Shown: positions 1 to 8,232 of the stretch, piece after piece | Layout: every line of letters begins with the position of its first letter | How positions within the stretch are numbered: position 1 is the first letter of the stretch | From: Phaeobacter gallaeciensis DSM 26640 | GTDB taxonomy: Bacteria > Pseudomonadota > Alphaproteobacteria > Rhodobacterales > Rhodobacteraceae | DNA length: 64,000 nucleotides | Assembly (NCBI RefSeq): GCF_000511385.1 | Contig: NC_023137.1 | Location: 3,355,001-3,419,000, forward strand | Direction of reading: 5' to 3' | The notes under the pieces: model-generated | Told to the model about the DNA's origin: nothing | Seen by the model: only the letters and a program-made list of their open reading frames with translations | The model's database searches: none | Translations under genes and position numbers: made by a program

Positions 1-540
1 TCCCTGCTGCTGCTTGCCACCGCACTGGTTACAGGCTGCGCGCCCCAGACCAGTGGCGGGCAGGATGATGTCAGCCGACTTCGTCACGCAATCGAAGCCC
101 TGAGCCCCGACGTCCATCCAGCCGAGGCTGCGCGCGCGGCCCAGATCGCCTATGACCATGCGACGGCCCTCGCAGAAGAGTATCAGGTCACGACCTCGCC
201 CATCCTGCACAACACCCTCGTCAACAGCGGCGTCCGGCAACGGGGCCTGTGTTACCATTACGCCGAAGACATGCAGGCCAGGCTGCAAAACGAGGGCTTT
301 CAGAGCCTGACAATTCTGCGGGCCATCGCAGCACCACGAAACAGCTTTCGCATTGAACACAGCAGCGCTGTCATCGCCCCCAAAGGCGCAGATATCTACG
401 GTGGTATCGTGTTGGACCCCTGGCGCCATGGCGGCAATCTCTACTGGTCCGCCACCTCCGATGATCCCCGCTATGACTGGGAGCCGCGTTTGACCGTTTT
501 GCGCCGCAGGGGCGCCACACGCGTGGTCGCCAGCAACTGA
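1..540 (+). CDS. Lipoprotein, possible transglutaminase-like cysteine peptidase (5' truncated)
   Basis: The frame is open from the window edge to TGA at 538-540, so the start lies outside. The visible 179 residues begin inside a hydrophobic signal peptide that ends in a lipobox (LVTGC, visible residues 9-13). This points to a lipid-anchored periplasmic or outer-membrane protein. The rest is a soluble domain with three well-spaced conserved-looking residues: Cys84 in a GLCYHYAEDM context, His120 in IEHSS, and Asp139 in VLDPWRHGG. A Cys-His-Asp order with a tyrosine/alanine helix after the Cys is what transglutaminase-like peptidases show, so I suspect that fold. That is inference from spacing alone. 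The gene converges on clpB and ends at a strong terminator. Confidence 0.7.
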   Translation, partial: SLLLLATALVTGCAPQTSGGQDDVSRLRHAIEALSPDVHPAEAARAAQIAYDHATALAEEYQVTTSPILHNTLVNSGVRQRGLCYHYAEDMQARLQNEGFQSLTILRAIAAPRNSFRIEHSSAVIAPKGADIYGGIVLDPWRHGGNLYWSATSDDPRYDWEPRLTVLRRRGATRVVASN

Positions 541-559
541 GAGCAACATCTCCGCGCAA

Positions 560-589
560 AAAGGCCCGCCGGATCTGGCGGGCCTTTCC
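560..589. terminator. Bidirectional intrinsic terminator
   Basis: A 9-bp perfect stem (AGGCCCGCC at 562-570, GGCGGGCCT at 577-585) with a 6-nt loop is followed by TTCC on the plus strand and by a T run on the minus strand. It sits between the lipoprotein gene and the converging clpB and probably ends both. Confidence 0.85.
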
Positions 590-617
590 TATTCAGTTCA
601 ATCGCATCTGCGCATAT

Positions 618-3236
618 TTAATGAACAACCGCATCATCAGGAAGCGGCCGTTCGCTGGTACCAATCCGATCCCCGATGATCAGGCCCTCGGCCCCTGCGC
701 TGACCGGCACAGTGTCGCCATCGCGGATCTCTCCGGCAAGCAGCATCTCCGCCAATGGATTCTGCAATGCCCTCTGGATCACCCGCTTCAGCGGACGCGC
801 ACCGAACACCGGGTCATAACCCTCATCGGCAAGCCAGGTTTTCGCGCCGTCGTCCAGTTCCAGCCTGATCTTGCGCCCGATGAGGCGCTTTTCAAGCCGG
901 GCCAGCTGTAGCGTAACGATACCATCCATATCCTTGCGCGCCAGACGATCAAAAATGATCGTCTCATCCAACCGGTTCAGGAACTCGGGGCGGAAATGTG
1001 CACGCACCGCGTTCATCACGTCCCGTTTGGCGTCAGCAGCATCTGCCCCATCCGGCAGCTGGCTCAGCGCTTGCGCGCCAAGGTTCGACGTCAGGATGAT
1101 CAGCGTCTGCTTGAAATCGACGGTCCGACCCTGCCCATCCGTCAACACCCCGTCGTCCAGAACCTGCAACAAAACGTTGAAGACATCCGGGTGCGCCTTT
1201 TCCACCTCGTCAAAGAGAACCACCTGATAGGGCTTGCGCCGGACCGCTTCGGTCAGCACGCCCCCCTCATCATAGCCGACATAACCCGGAGGCGCGCCGA
1301 TCAGACGAGCAACCGCGTGTTTCTCCATGAATTCCGACATATCAACGCGGACCATGGCGCTATCATCGTCAAACAGGAAATCAGCGACCGCTTTGGTCAG
1401 CTCAGTCTTACCGACGCCGGTCGGGCCTAGGAACAGGAACGACCCTAGCGGGCGATTCTCATCGTTTAGCCCCGCACGGGCACGGCGCACAGCATTGGAC
1501 ACGGCAGTCACAGCCGCATCCTGACCAATCACCCGGCCATGCAGATCCGCTTCCATCCGCAACAGCTTCTCACGCTCCCCCTCCAACATCTTGGAGGTGG
1601 GGATACCGGTCCAGCGTTCGACCACACCAGCAATCTGTTCCGGGCGCACGGCTTCTTCGACCATTAGGCCATTGCGTTCAGAGGCTTCCGCCTCGCTCAG
1701 CTGTTTTTCCAACCCCGGGATGACACCATAGGACAGCTCTCCCGCGCGGGCGAGATTACCATCGCGTTTGGCCGTATCCAGATCGGCGCGGGCACGGTCC
1801 AGCTGCTCCTTCAACTCGCGGGCAGAGGCCAGCTTGTCCCGTTCGGACTGCCACTGCGCAGTCATCTCCGCAGATTTCTCCTGCAGCTCCGACAACTCTT
1901 TCTGCAATGTCTCCAAACGGTCCTTGGAGGCCGCGTCATCTTCGAGTTTCAGCGCCTCTTCCTCAATCTGCATCTGGAGGATCTGCCGATCGAGCGCATC
2001 CAGCTCTTCGGGCTTGCTGTCGACCTGCATTCGCAGACGGGCCGCAGCCTCATCCACAAGGTCGATTGCCTTGTCCGGCAGAAACCGGTCGGTGATATAG
2101 CGATGCGAAAGCGTCGCCGCCGACACCAGCGCCGCGTCCGCAATACGGACACCATGGTGCAGCTCATATTTTTCCTTAATACCGCGCAGGATCGAAATGG
2201 TGTCCTCAACCGTCGGTTCGGTCACCATTACCGGCTGGAACCGCCGCGCCAACGCGGCATCCTTCTCAACATATTTGCGATATTCATCCAGCGTCGTGGC
2301 CCCGATACAATGCAGCTCTCCCCGTGCAAGCGCAGGCTTGATCAGGTTGGCGGCATCCATCGCGCCATCCGACTTCCCTGCACCAACCAACGTGTGCATC
2401 TCATCGATGAACAGAATAATCTCGCCGGCAGCCTCCGTCACCTCTGTCAGAACCGCCTTCAGGCGTTCCTCGAACTCACCACGATATTTGGCACCGGCAA
2501 TTAGCGCGCCCATATCAAGAGAGAGCAGCTGTTTGTCACGCAAGGATTCGGGCACATCGCCGTTGACGATACGCAGGGCCATGCCTTCGGCAATTGCAGT
2601 CTTACCAACCCCCGGCTCACCAATCAGCACCGGGTTGTTCTTGGTCCGGCGGCTCAACACCTGCATCGCGCGGCGAATTTCCTCGTCACGGCCAATGATC
2701 GGATCGATCTTACCCTCTCGTACCGCCTCCGTCAGATCGCGGGCGTATTTCTTCAGCGCATCATAGCCATCTTCGGCGCTGGCGCTGTCGGCCTTGCGTC
2801 CCTTGCGGATATCATTCACCGCCTCGTTCAGCGCCTGCGCGGTGACCTTTCCAGCCGCCAGCGCATCCTTGGCCTTGGACTTCACCATGCAAAGCGCCAT
2901 CAGAACCCGCTCAACGGGCACAAAGCTGTCGCCTGCCTTCTCGGCAATCTTGGCGGCCTCGTCCAGCACTTTGGCGGTCTGGCCATCCAGATAGATATCT
3001 GCGGAATTGCCCTGAACCTTAGGCAGTTTCGACACTGCCAACTCCAGCGCCTGCACCACTTGCGCGGGGGTGCCTCCAGCGCGAGTGATCAGATTGCTGG
3101 CCAGCCCTTTATCGTCATCCATCAGGGCCTTCAACAGATGCTCAGGCATCAGCCGTTGGTGATCTTCCCGGCGCGCAATGGTCTGGGCCGCCTGCACAAA
3201 ACCGCGCGCCCGCTCTGTGAACTTGTTCAAGTCCAT
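618..3236 (-). CDS. clpB: ATP-dependent disaggregase ClpB
   Basis: Cytosolic Hsp100 chaperone that works with DnaK to extract polypeptides from heat-induced aggregates. The 872-residue product has the whole family layout. The N-terminal Clp repeat domain covers about 1-145. The first AAA+ module has Walker A GEPGVGKT at 206-213 and Walker B LFIDE near 275-279. A coiled-coil middle domain lies around 400-525, and the second AAA+ module has GPTGVGKT near residue 600 and [12 protein letters not shown] chose ATG at 3236 (MDLNKF...), the usual ClpB N-terminus, because AAGGAGAG lies just upstream. An in-frame start at 3290 would add 18 atypical residues. A sigma-32-type promoter precedes it, so heat induction is expected. 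It is a single gene transcribed toward a shared terminator. Confidence 0.98.
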   Translation of the reverse strand: MDLNKFTERARGFVQAAQTIARREDHQRLMPEHLLKALMDDDKGLASNLITRAGGTPAQVVQALELAVSKLPKVQGNSADIYLDGQTAKVLDEAAKIAEKAGDSFVPVERVLMALCMVKSKAKDALAAGKVTAQALNEAVNDIRKGRKADSASAEDGYDALKKYARDLTEAVREGKIDPIIGRDEEIRRAMQVLSRRTKNNPVLIGEPGVGKTAIAEGMALRIVNGDVPESLRDKQLLSLDMGALIAGAKYRGEFEERLKAVLTEVTEAAGEIILFIDEMHTLVGAGKSDGAMDAANLIKPALARGELHCIGATTLDEYRKYVEKDAALARRFQPVMVTEPTVEDTISILRGIKEKYELHHGVRIADAALVSAATLSHRYITDRFLPDKAIDLVDEAAARLRMQVDSKPEELDALDRQILQMQIEEEALKLEDDAASKDRLETLQKELSELQEKSAEMTAQWQSERDKLASARELKEQLDRARADLDTAKRDGNLARAGELSYGVIPGLEKQLSEAEASERNGLMVEEAVRPEQIAGVVERWTGIPTSKMLEGEREKLLRMEADLHGRVIGQDAAVTAVSNAVRRARAGLNDENRPLGSFLFLGPTGVGKTELTKAVADFLFDDDSAMVRVDMSEFMEKHAVARLIGAPPGYVGYDEGGVLTEAVRRKPYQVVLFDEVEKAHPDVFNVLLQVLDDGVLTDGQGRTVDFKQTLIILTSNLGAQALSQLPDGADAADAKRDVMNAVRAHFRPEFLNRLDETIIFDRLARKDMDGIVTLQLARLEKRLIGRKIRLELDDGAKTWLADEGYDPVFGARPLKRVIQRALQNPLAEMLLAGEIRDGDTVPVSAGAEGLIIGDRIGTSERPLPDDAVVH

Positions 3237-3314
3237 CTTGCTCTCCTTATATAAGCGCCCCGTTTGGTGGCGACGCCCGCTTTGCGGCACGTCCCGGTCA
3301 GGGCCTTCACGTTC

Positions 3315-3343
3315 AATGTGGGAGATCTTGCTGTCTCTTCAAG
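3315..3343 (-). promoter_or_regulatory. Sigma-32 (RpoH) heat-shock promoter of clpB
   Basis: On the minus strand CTTGAA (3343-3338) is followed after 15 nt by CCCACATT (3322-3315). This is close to the heat-shock sigma consensus CTTGAA-N13-17-CCCCATNT. Transcription would begin near 3307, about 70 nt before the clpB ATG. The remaining 3344-3561 stretch before pyrF holds no ORF or hairpin I can support. Confidence 0.8.
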
Positions 3344-3561
3344 GTCAGTATGCGGCAAATATGTCACCAAATCCCTGACCCAGATCAAGAGTTTGGCCCG
3401 TCAGCACTCCTCCCCCAACACTGAAGGACCATGGCCACCCCGCCGCCCCCGCTGTTTTCCCCTTTCCCAACGGCAGTACCGACACTAAAAGCAGCGCAAT
3501 TCCTAGACTGCCTGCACGTCCACACCGCCCGCAAAGGCGCCCCCAAAGACGAGGAACCTCC

Positions 3562-4293
3562 ATGTCCGCATCTTCAACTGCCCAGCCCCGCCCGGAAACC
3601 ACAACCGACGACCGCTTGATCGTCGCGATGGACGTTCCCAACGCAATCGCCGGACTGCAGCTGGCCGATACGCTTGGCGATGCGGTGTCGTTCTACAAGA
3701 TCGGCCTGGGCATGTTGACCGGCGGCGGGCTAGCGCTTGCAAATGAGCTGAAGCAGGAACGCGGCAAACGCATCTTCCTCGACATGAAACTCTTCGACAT
3801 CAGCGCAACGGTTGAGGCGGCTGTTCGCGGTCTGGCCCAGTTTGACCTCGATTTCCTGACTGTCCACGGCGATCCCCACGTCGTGCGCGCCGCAAAGGAA
3901 GGCGCCGCTGGCACCAACCTCAAAATCCTTGGCGTGACCATCCTCACCTCTCTGGACCGCGCCGATCTGGACGAGGCGCTGATCAAATCTGGCGATATCC
4001 CGGATCTGGTGCAGGAACGCGCGGGCCGTGCCCTCACCGCCGGAGCCGATGGCGTAATCGCCAGCCCGCAGGAGGCCGCCCTGATCCGCGCTCTGCCGGA
4101 GGCGTCGGGCAAACTGATCGTCACCCCCGGTGTACGCCCCGCTGGATCCGAGCTTGGTGATCAAAAACGCGTGGCGACACCGGCAAGCGCGTTGGAGGCA
4201 GGTGCCGACCATATCGTAGTGGGCCGTCCGATCTGGGCCGCCGAAGCACCACGCAGCGCAGCCGAGGATATTCTGTCCAGCCTGCCACGTTGA
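3562..4293 (+). CDS. pyrF: Orotidine 5'-phosphate decarboxylase
   Basis: Catalyses the last step of de novo UMP synthesis, decarboxylating orotidine 5'-phosphate to UMP in the cytosol. The 243 residues form one TIM-barrel domain of normal family length. The catalytic Asp-x-Lys-x-x-Asp signature is present as FLDMKLFDI, with Asp74, Lys76 and Asp79. The phosphate-binding end of the barrel shows TPGVRP and VVGRPIW. The N-terminal 15 residues are a short non-conserved extension before DRLIVAMD. A good ribosome site (GAGGAACCTCC) precedes the ATG. The gene is monocistronic, divergent from clpB, and followed by its own terminator. Confidence 0.97.
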   Translation: MSASSTAQPRPETTTDDRLIVAMDVPNAIAGLQLADTLGDAVSFYKIGLGMLTGGGLALANELKQERGKRIFLDMKLFDISATVEAAVRGLAQFDLDFLTVHGDPHVVRAAKEGAAGTNLKILGVTILTSLDRADLDEALIKSGDIPDLVQERAGRALTAGADGVIASPQEAALIRALPEASGKLIVTPGVRPAGSELGDQKRVATPASALEAGADHIVVGRPIWAAEAPRSAAEDILSSLPR

Positions 4294-4359
4294 CGCAGCC
4301 TCAGGCGATCAATTGGGCGGCCAGCCAACCGCGACCCAGTTACACTTCTTCAACACATC

Positions 4360-4396
4360 AAACCCGTCAGCGCAGATCGCCCTGGCGGGTTTTCCT
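4360..4396 (+). terminator. Intrinsic terminator after pyrF
   Basis: An 11-bp stem with one G-U pair (AAACCCGTCAG at 4360-4370, CTGGCGGGTTT at 4382-4392) and an 11-nt loop is followed by TTCC. It lies 67 nt after the pyrF stop. Confidence 0.8.
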
Positions 4397-4639
4397 CTCG
4401 CAGCGGTCAGATTGGCCACTTCAGCACTGCCACGGCTGCGAACTGCCCAAACATTAGGCAGAAATAAAACATTTGACTGCGCCCTACCCAGGTGGTTCGC
4501 AAGCCGCTTCTGCACGATGTTTACCTTAGGTCAAGTATGGGAATTACAACAGATTTCTACATCAATGTGCCACCAAATGCGCCTTTTTGTCCTGTGCCCA
4601 CAAAAGCACACAGCCAGAGATGGAATTACATAATCCTGC

Positions 4640-4762
4640 GCAACAGACTATGCCGGGAAGCGAAAATAACCGACCCTATGGGAGAGACACTCCCCTGACG
4701 GCCTTGCTCTTCCTGAGGTTCGTCACCTCCCCCGCTACAGCAGCGGGGGTTCTTTCTTTCAG
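4640..4762 (+). ncRNA. Candidate small RNA ending at an orphan terminator
   Basis: The 507-nt gap 4294-4800 has no convincing coding ORF, yet it contains a second plus-strand terminator that belongs to no gene. Three hairpins follow one another: GGGAG/CTCCC at about 4680-4694, GAGGT-TCGTC-ACCTC at about 4715-4729, and CCCCCGCT/AGCGGGGG at 4729-4736 and 4742-4749 followed by TTCTTTCTTTC. The second and third overlap at 4729 and could compete or stack. A weak -10-like CATAAT lies near 4629, but I find no good -35. The 5' end is a guess. I do not recognise it as 4.5S, 6S, tmRNA or RNase P. It could instead be decayed sequence with a leftover terminator. Confidence 0.3.
4729..4760 (+). terminator. 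Orphan intrinsic terminator
   Basis: An 8-bp GC-rich perfect stem (4729-4736 with 4742-4749), 5-nt loop ACAGC, then TTCTTTCTTTC. The T tract is on the plus strand, so it does not serve the minus-strand Nudix gene that ends at 4801. Confidence 0.75.
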
Positions 4763-4800
4763 GCCATCGACTCTGAGCCGAGCAGCAAACGTGCCTAGGC

Positions 4801-5217
4801 TCAGGCGCTGATAGTGTCCCGATGCGATAGATAGGCCTGCAGATAATCTGCGAAATGTGGTACCGCCAGATCATGCGCGATGTACCATTCTGGCGGGACC
4901 AACGCCCAGCTCTGCCCTTCATCCCCCAGTCTGATGTCCCGCTCTCTCATGGCAGGCAAATGTGCTGCAAAAAACCAGACGACACCGTTGGGCCGCGCAT
5001 AGCTTTGCCGCCAGACGAGATCTGCCTCATGTACGAGCAGTCCGACCTCCTCCTCGGTTTCGCGCAGGGCGCAGGTTTCCGGTGTTTCCGCGCCTTCACG
5101 ACCGCCCCCCGGAAAGTCCCAGTGGCCGGGATAGGGGATGTGCGGATAGGCGTCGCGCTCAATGACCAACAGCCTGTCACCGATGAAAAGTGCCAGCTTG
5201 GCTCCGTTGAATGTCAT
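4801..5217 (-). CDS. Nudix hydrolase (MutT-like)
   Basis: Small cytosolic pyrophosphohydrolase of 138 residues that probably cleaves a nucleoside diphosphate derivative. The Nudix box is intact at about 38-60 and fits G-x5-E-x7-REU-x-EE-x-GU (GG...E...RETEEEVGL), giving the metal-binding glutamates. The substrate cannot be told from the sequence. It may be an oxidised dNTP, an ADP-sugar or a dinucleotide. I placed the start at ATG 5217 (MTFNGAK...), where the fold begins and GAGAG lies upstream. Starts further up, at 5232 or 5370, would run toward or into dinB. It is divergent from dinB with a 115-nt gap, which suggests a DNA-care context but does not prove it. Confidence 0.88.
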   Translation of the reverse strand: MTFNGAKLALFIGDRLLVIERDAYPHIPYPGHWDFPGGGREGAETPETCALRETEEEVGLLVHEADLVWRQSYARPNGVVWFFAAHLPAMRERDIRLGDEGQSWALVPPEWYIAHDLAVPHFADYLQAYLSHRDTISA

Positions 5218-5332
5218 TCCTGCTCTCACCATGTCAGATCGTCTAAAGACAATTTCCGTGGCAGAGGCAACTCTAAGCCCCCCTGCAGCACCATGAGATT
5301 CCCTCATCCAACCTCTCCCGGTCTTTACCTCC

Positions 5333-6682
5333 ATGTCCGACCAGCACCCCATAACGTCTGATCTGACCATATCCGAGGGTCCGGCCGGCGGCGGCCAAAA
5401 CCTGCAGGTGCTTTGCCGGGAATGCCTGTCTCATGGCGTGCTGAAACCAAAGAATGGCAGAACCCCAAACCCAAAGCGCTGCCCCGGTTGCCAAAGCTCG
5501 CGTATCAAAGCGCACCCTGAGCTATTCTCGCTCTCGATTGCACATATGGATTGTGATGCGTTCTATGCCAGCGTTGAAAAACGCGACAACCCAGATCTCG
5601 CCGACAAACCGGTTGTGATCGGTGGCGGGCAGCGCGGCGTCGTCTCCACCGCCTGTTATATCGCGCGCATTCGCGGTGTTCGCTCTGCCATGCCGATGTT
5701 TCAAGCGCTGAAACTCTGTCCTGACGCGGTGGTGATCAAACCTCGCATGAATGTCTATGTCGACGTCAGCCGCCAGATCCGTGCCATGATGGATGAGCTG
5801 ACCCCGGATGTTGAACCGCTATCGCTGGATGAGGCGTTCATGGATTTATCTGGCACCCAGCGGCTTCATGGCGCGCCACCTGCGGTCATGCTGGCGCGGC
5901 TGGTCAAACGCATGAAGGATGAGCTGGGTGTGACCGGATCCATTGGGCTGTCGCACAACAAGTTTTTGGCCAAGGTGGCCTCCGATCTGGACAAGCCACG
6001 CGGATTTTCGGTGATTGGCGCGGCAGAAACCTCGGCCTTCCTAAAAGACAAACCAGTACGCCTGATCTGGGGTATCGGTCCCGCCGCGCAGGCCTCACTT
6101 GAGAAAGCTGGCATCCGTAGTTTCTCTGACCTGCTGCGCTGGGAACGCAACGATCTGAATGCGCGCTTCGGTTCGATGGGAGAGCGGCTCTGGCATCTCG
6201 CACGTGGTCAGGACCGGCGCCGCGTCTCCTCCAATGCGCCCATCAAATCCATCTCGAATGAAACCACCTTCTTTGAAGATACGGCCAGTCTTGAGGTGCT
6301 TGACGGACATCTGTGGCGCCTTGCAGAGAAGGTGTCCGACCGGGCCAAGGCGCGGCAACTGGCCGGACGCGTGGTGACGCTGAAGCTAAAGCGCGCAAAT
6401 CACAGCAGCCTCACCCGCCGACAATCGCTGCGCGATGCCACCCAGATTGCCGATATGATCTACCGCACAGCCCGTGCCCTGCTGGATCAGGTCGGCGACG
6501 AAGGTCCCTATCGGCTGCTTGGCTGTGGTATTTCCGATTTGGTCCCGGAAACCCAAGCCGATATCACCGGTGATCTGCTCGATCCTCAGGCGGGTCAGCG
6601 CGCCAAAGCAGAACGCGCGACAGATGCCATTCGCGAACGTTTTGGGAAAGCTGCCATCCAGAAAGGTCGCGCCCTTCGCTGA
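5333..6682 (+). CDS. dinB: DNA polymerase IV with N-terminal zinc-ribbon-like extension
   Basis: Y-family translesion polymerase. The catalytic core begins near residue 67. Metal-binding Asp73 lies in AHMDCDAFYASVE and the SLDEAFMDLSG motif carries Asp166 and Glu167. These are followed by thumb helix-hairpin-helix sequence (GIGPAAQASLEKAGI) and a C-terminal little-finger domain. At 449 residues it is about 90 longer than E. coli DinB. Much of the excess is an N-terminal segment with two CxxC pairs, Cys28/Cys31 and Cys50/Cys53, which look like a zinc ribbon. Similar extensions are found in other alphaproteobacterial DinB proteins as far as I recall. I saw no obvious LexA box in the 115-nt upstream gap. 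Confidence 0.95.
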   Translation: MSDQHPITSDLTISEGPAGGGQNLQVLCRECLSHGVLKPKNGRTPNPKRCPGCQSSRIKAHPELFSLSIAHMDCDAFYASVEKRDNPDLADKPVVIGGGQRGVVSTACYIARIRGVRSAMPMFQALKLCPDAVVIKPRMNVYVDVSRQIRAMMDELTPDVEPLSLDEAFMDLSGTQRLHGAPPAVMLARLVKRMKDELGVTGSIGLSHNKFLAKVASDLDKPRGFSVIGAAETSAFLKDKPVRLIWGIGPAAQASLEKAGIRSFSDLLRWERNDLNARFGSMGERLWHLARGQDRRRVSSNAPIKSISNETTFFEDTASLEVLDGHLWRLAEKVSDRAKARQLAGRVVTLKLKRANHSSLTRRQSLRDATQIADMIYRTARALLDQVGDEGPYRLLGCGISDLVPETQADITGDLLDPQAGQRAKAERATDAIRERFGKAAIQKGRALR

Positions 6683-6694
6683 CAGGGGCCGGAC

Positions 6695-7555
6695 TTACTC
6701 CGCCGCCAGAGGCACCGGATCACAATACAGCCGCGATAGTTCCGCAATCACATCGGTCAGCACCATCTGAAGCGCGGCAAAATCGGCGGTTTTCTCCACG
6801 CGCGCCTCATTCATATAAAGGCTGCGATCAATTTCAACCTGCACTGCATGTTGCCCACGCGACGGACGACCATAGGTCTGCGTAATATAAGCCCCTGCAA
6901 AGGGGGTGTTGCGCGCCACACGCAGCCCGGCGCTGACAAACGCAGCCTCGACCCGGTCCATAACCTCAGATGAGGCGGCAGCGCCAAACCGGTCACCCAG
7001 CACGACATCAGGCAGCCCCACCCCTCGCCGTCCGGCAGCGGATATCGCCTCATGCGGCATTGAATGGCAGTCAATTAGCACCGCCTGCCCAAACCCGATC
7101 CGTGCGCGATCCAGAAGCTGCTGCAACGCAGCATGATAGGGCCGCCAATAGGAGGTGATCCGTCGGCTCGCCTCGCTCTGGCTCATCTTACCTTGGTAGA
7201 TCGCCCGGCCATGGGCCACCACACGCGGTACAACTCCCAGCCCAGAAGCCACCCGCGGGTTCTGCCCCCGTTTGATGACCCCCTCAATCAACGCGGGGTC
7301 CAGTTCTTCGGTGGAACGGTTGAGATCGACATAGGCGCGGGGGACCTGCGCCATCAGCAAAGGCATTCCGAATCGCGGCGCGGCTGCGAACAGCTGATCA
7401 ACAAAGGCATCTTCCGAACTGCGCAGCTGCAACGGGTCCAGAACCGTCTGCGCCAGAAACCCCGCGCTATAGTCCGATCCGCTGTGTGGTGAGGCAAAAA
7501 CCACCCCAGACCGCAATTCCTGTGGCATTTCCACCAAATATACTGTGTCAGACAT
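6695..7555 (-). CDS. N-formylglutamate amidohydrolase family protein
   Basis: A 286-residue member of the HutG-like FGase family, zinc-type amidohydrolases related in fold to carboxypeptidases. Recognisable family pieces are SPHSG near residue 22, the SSEDAFVDQLF stretch, RAYVDLNRS near 75, an IDCHSMP segment that should supply a metal ligand, and QHAVQVEIDRSLYMNE toward the C-terminus. True N-formylglutamate deformylases act in histidine degradation. No other hut gene is nearby, so the real substrate is open and may be another N-acyl amino acid. It converges with dinB, with only 12 nt between stops. Confidence 0.85.
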   Translation of the reverse strand: MSDTVYLVEMPQELRSGVVFASPHSGSDYSAGFLAQTVLDPLQLRSSEDAFVDQLFAAAPRFGMPLLMAQVPRAYVDLNRSTEELDPALIEGVIKRGQNPRVASGLGVVPRVVAHGRAIYQGKMSQSEASRRITSYWRPYHAALQQLLDRARIGFGQAVLIDCHSMPHEAISAAGRRGVGLPDVVLGDRFGAAASSEVMDRVEAAFVSAGLRVARNTPFAGAYITQTYGRPSRGQHAVQVEIDRSLYMNEARVEKTADFAALQMVLTDVIAELSRLYCDPVPLAAE

Positions 7556-7619
7556 GCAGGCTCCGGCCGCTCAAATACAAGAAACAGCATAGACCGGAAA
7601 TTTCTGCGGTCAAAAGCTC

Positions 7620-7648
7620 TTGCACCCCTCTCCGACTCATTTTATAGA
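7620..7648 (+). promoter_or_regulatory. Sigma-70-type promoter of tRNA-Val
   Basis: TTGCAC (7620-7625), a 17-nt spacer and TATAGA (7643-7648) match the housekeeping consensus with ideal spacing. Transcription would start near 7655, about 60 nt before the mature tRNA. Confidence 0.75.
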
Positions 7649-7715
7649 CCCCCTCACCGGCGCGGTCATCCGCGCCCCATTCAATTTGGGGCCGGCCGAA
7701 AGCGTAGGTATTTAT

Positions 7716-7790
7716 GGGCGATTAGCTCAGTGGTAGAGCACTTCGTTGACATCGAAGGGGTCACAAGTTCGAACCTTGTATCGCCCACCA
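7716..7790 (+). tRNA. tRNA-Val (anticodon GAC)
   Basis: A 75-nt cloverleaf: acceptor stem GGGCGAT/ATCGCCC, D stem GCTC/GAGC, anticodon stem CTTCG/CGAAG around the loop TTGACAT (anticodon GAC, reading GUC and GUU valine codons), and T stem ACAAG/CTTGT with TTCGAAC. The CCA end is encoded at 7788-7790. Confidence 0.97.
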
Positions 7791-7868
7791 TGAATTCATT
7801 GCTCTGGTCTGACGATCGGAGCCCCGCAACCCAGGCGCTGGTTCGCGCCGCAGAACAGGAGATAGGCC

Positions 7869-7994
7869 ATGAAGGTCAAGAACTCGCTCCGCTCGCTCAA
7901 GAACCGGCACCGTGATTGCCGCGTTGTGCGTCGCAAGGGCCGTGTCTATGTGATCAACAAGACCCAGCGCCGCTTTAAAGCACGCCAGGGCTGA
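7869..7994 (+). CDS. rpmJ: 50S ribosomal protein L36, zinc-free type
   Basis: A 41-residue very basic protein ([22 protein letters not shown]... ending RFKARQG), which sits in the large subunit near 23S rRNA. It matches the YkgO-type 'C-minus' form of L36. Only one cysteine is present, so the CxxC...C..H zinc site of the E. coli RpmJ form is absent. In alphaproteobacteria this is commonly the only L36. AGGAG precedes the ATG. It lies 78 nt after tRNA-Val and may be cotranscribed with it, ending at a strong UUCG-loop terminator. Confidence 0.96.
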   Translation: MKVKNSLRSLKNRHRDCRVVRRKGRVYVINKTQRRFKARQG

Positions 7995-8021
7995 TCGCCA
8001 GACGCAGCTTAGCTGATTTGA

Positions 8022-8049
8022 AAGCCGCATCTTCGGATGCGGTTTTTTT
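8022..8049 (+). terminator. Intrinsic terminator after rpmJ
   Basis: The stem GCCGCAT/ATGCGGT is closed by a C(UUCG)G tetraloop, flanked by an A/T extension and a run of seven T. Confidence 0.93.
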
Positions 8050-8162
8050 CATTTTGCACGTCCCCTCTTCTTATCGCGACCCGCAGCCAAATTGCGGAGG
8101 CTCGTGTCTTTTTCCGATTCTTTTTGTCGGTTTTTCTTTGCATTTTTGCTGAAACTCTTTAT

Positions 8163-8175
8163 CTGAGCAAATCAG
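8163..8175. promoter_or_regulatory. Possible operator upstream of the iron-binding protein gene
   Basis: A 13-nt inverted repeat, CTGAGCAAATCAG (CTGA/TCAG arms), lies about 60 nt before the fbpA start, where an iron-responsive regulator would be expected to bind. The match is short and I cannot assign it to Irr, RirA or Fur. Confidence 0.3.
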
Positions 8176-8232
8176 TCGGGTTCGACGCCACTGGCCAAGA
8201 TCCCCGAGTGTTTTGAATAGATGGGATGTACC

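Noticed and set aside
4313..4633. A 106-codon ORF in the gap after pyrF
   Set aside because: It runs through the pyrF terminator, has no ribosome site and its product shows no recognisable domain. The gap is treated as non-coding.
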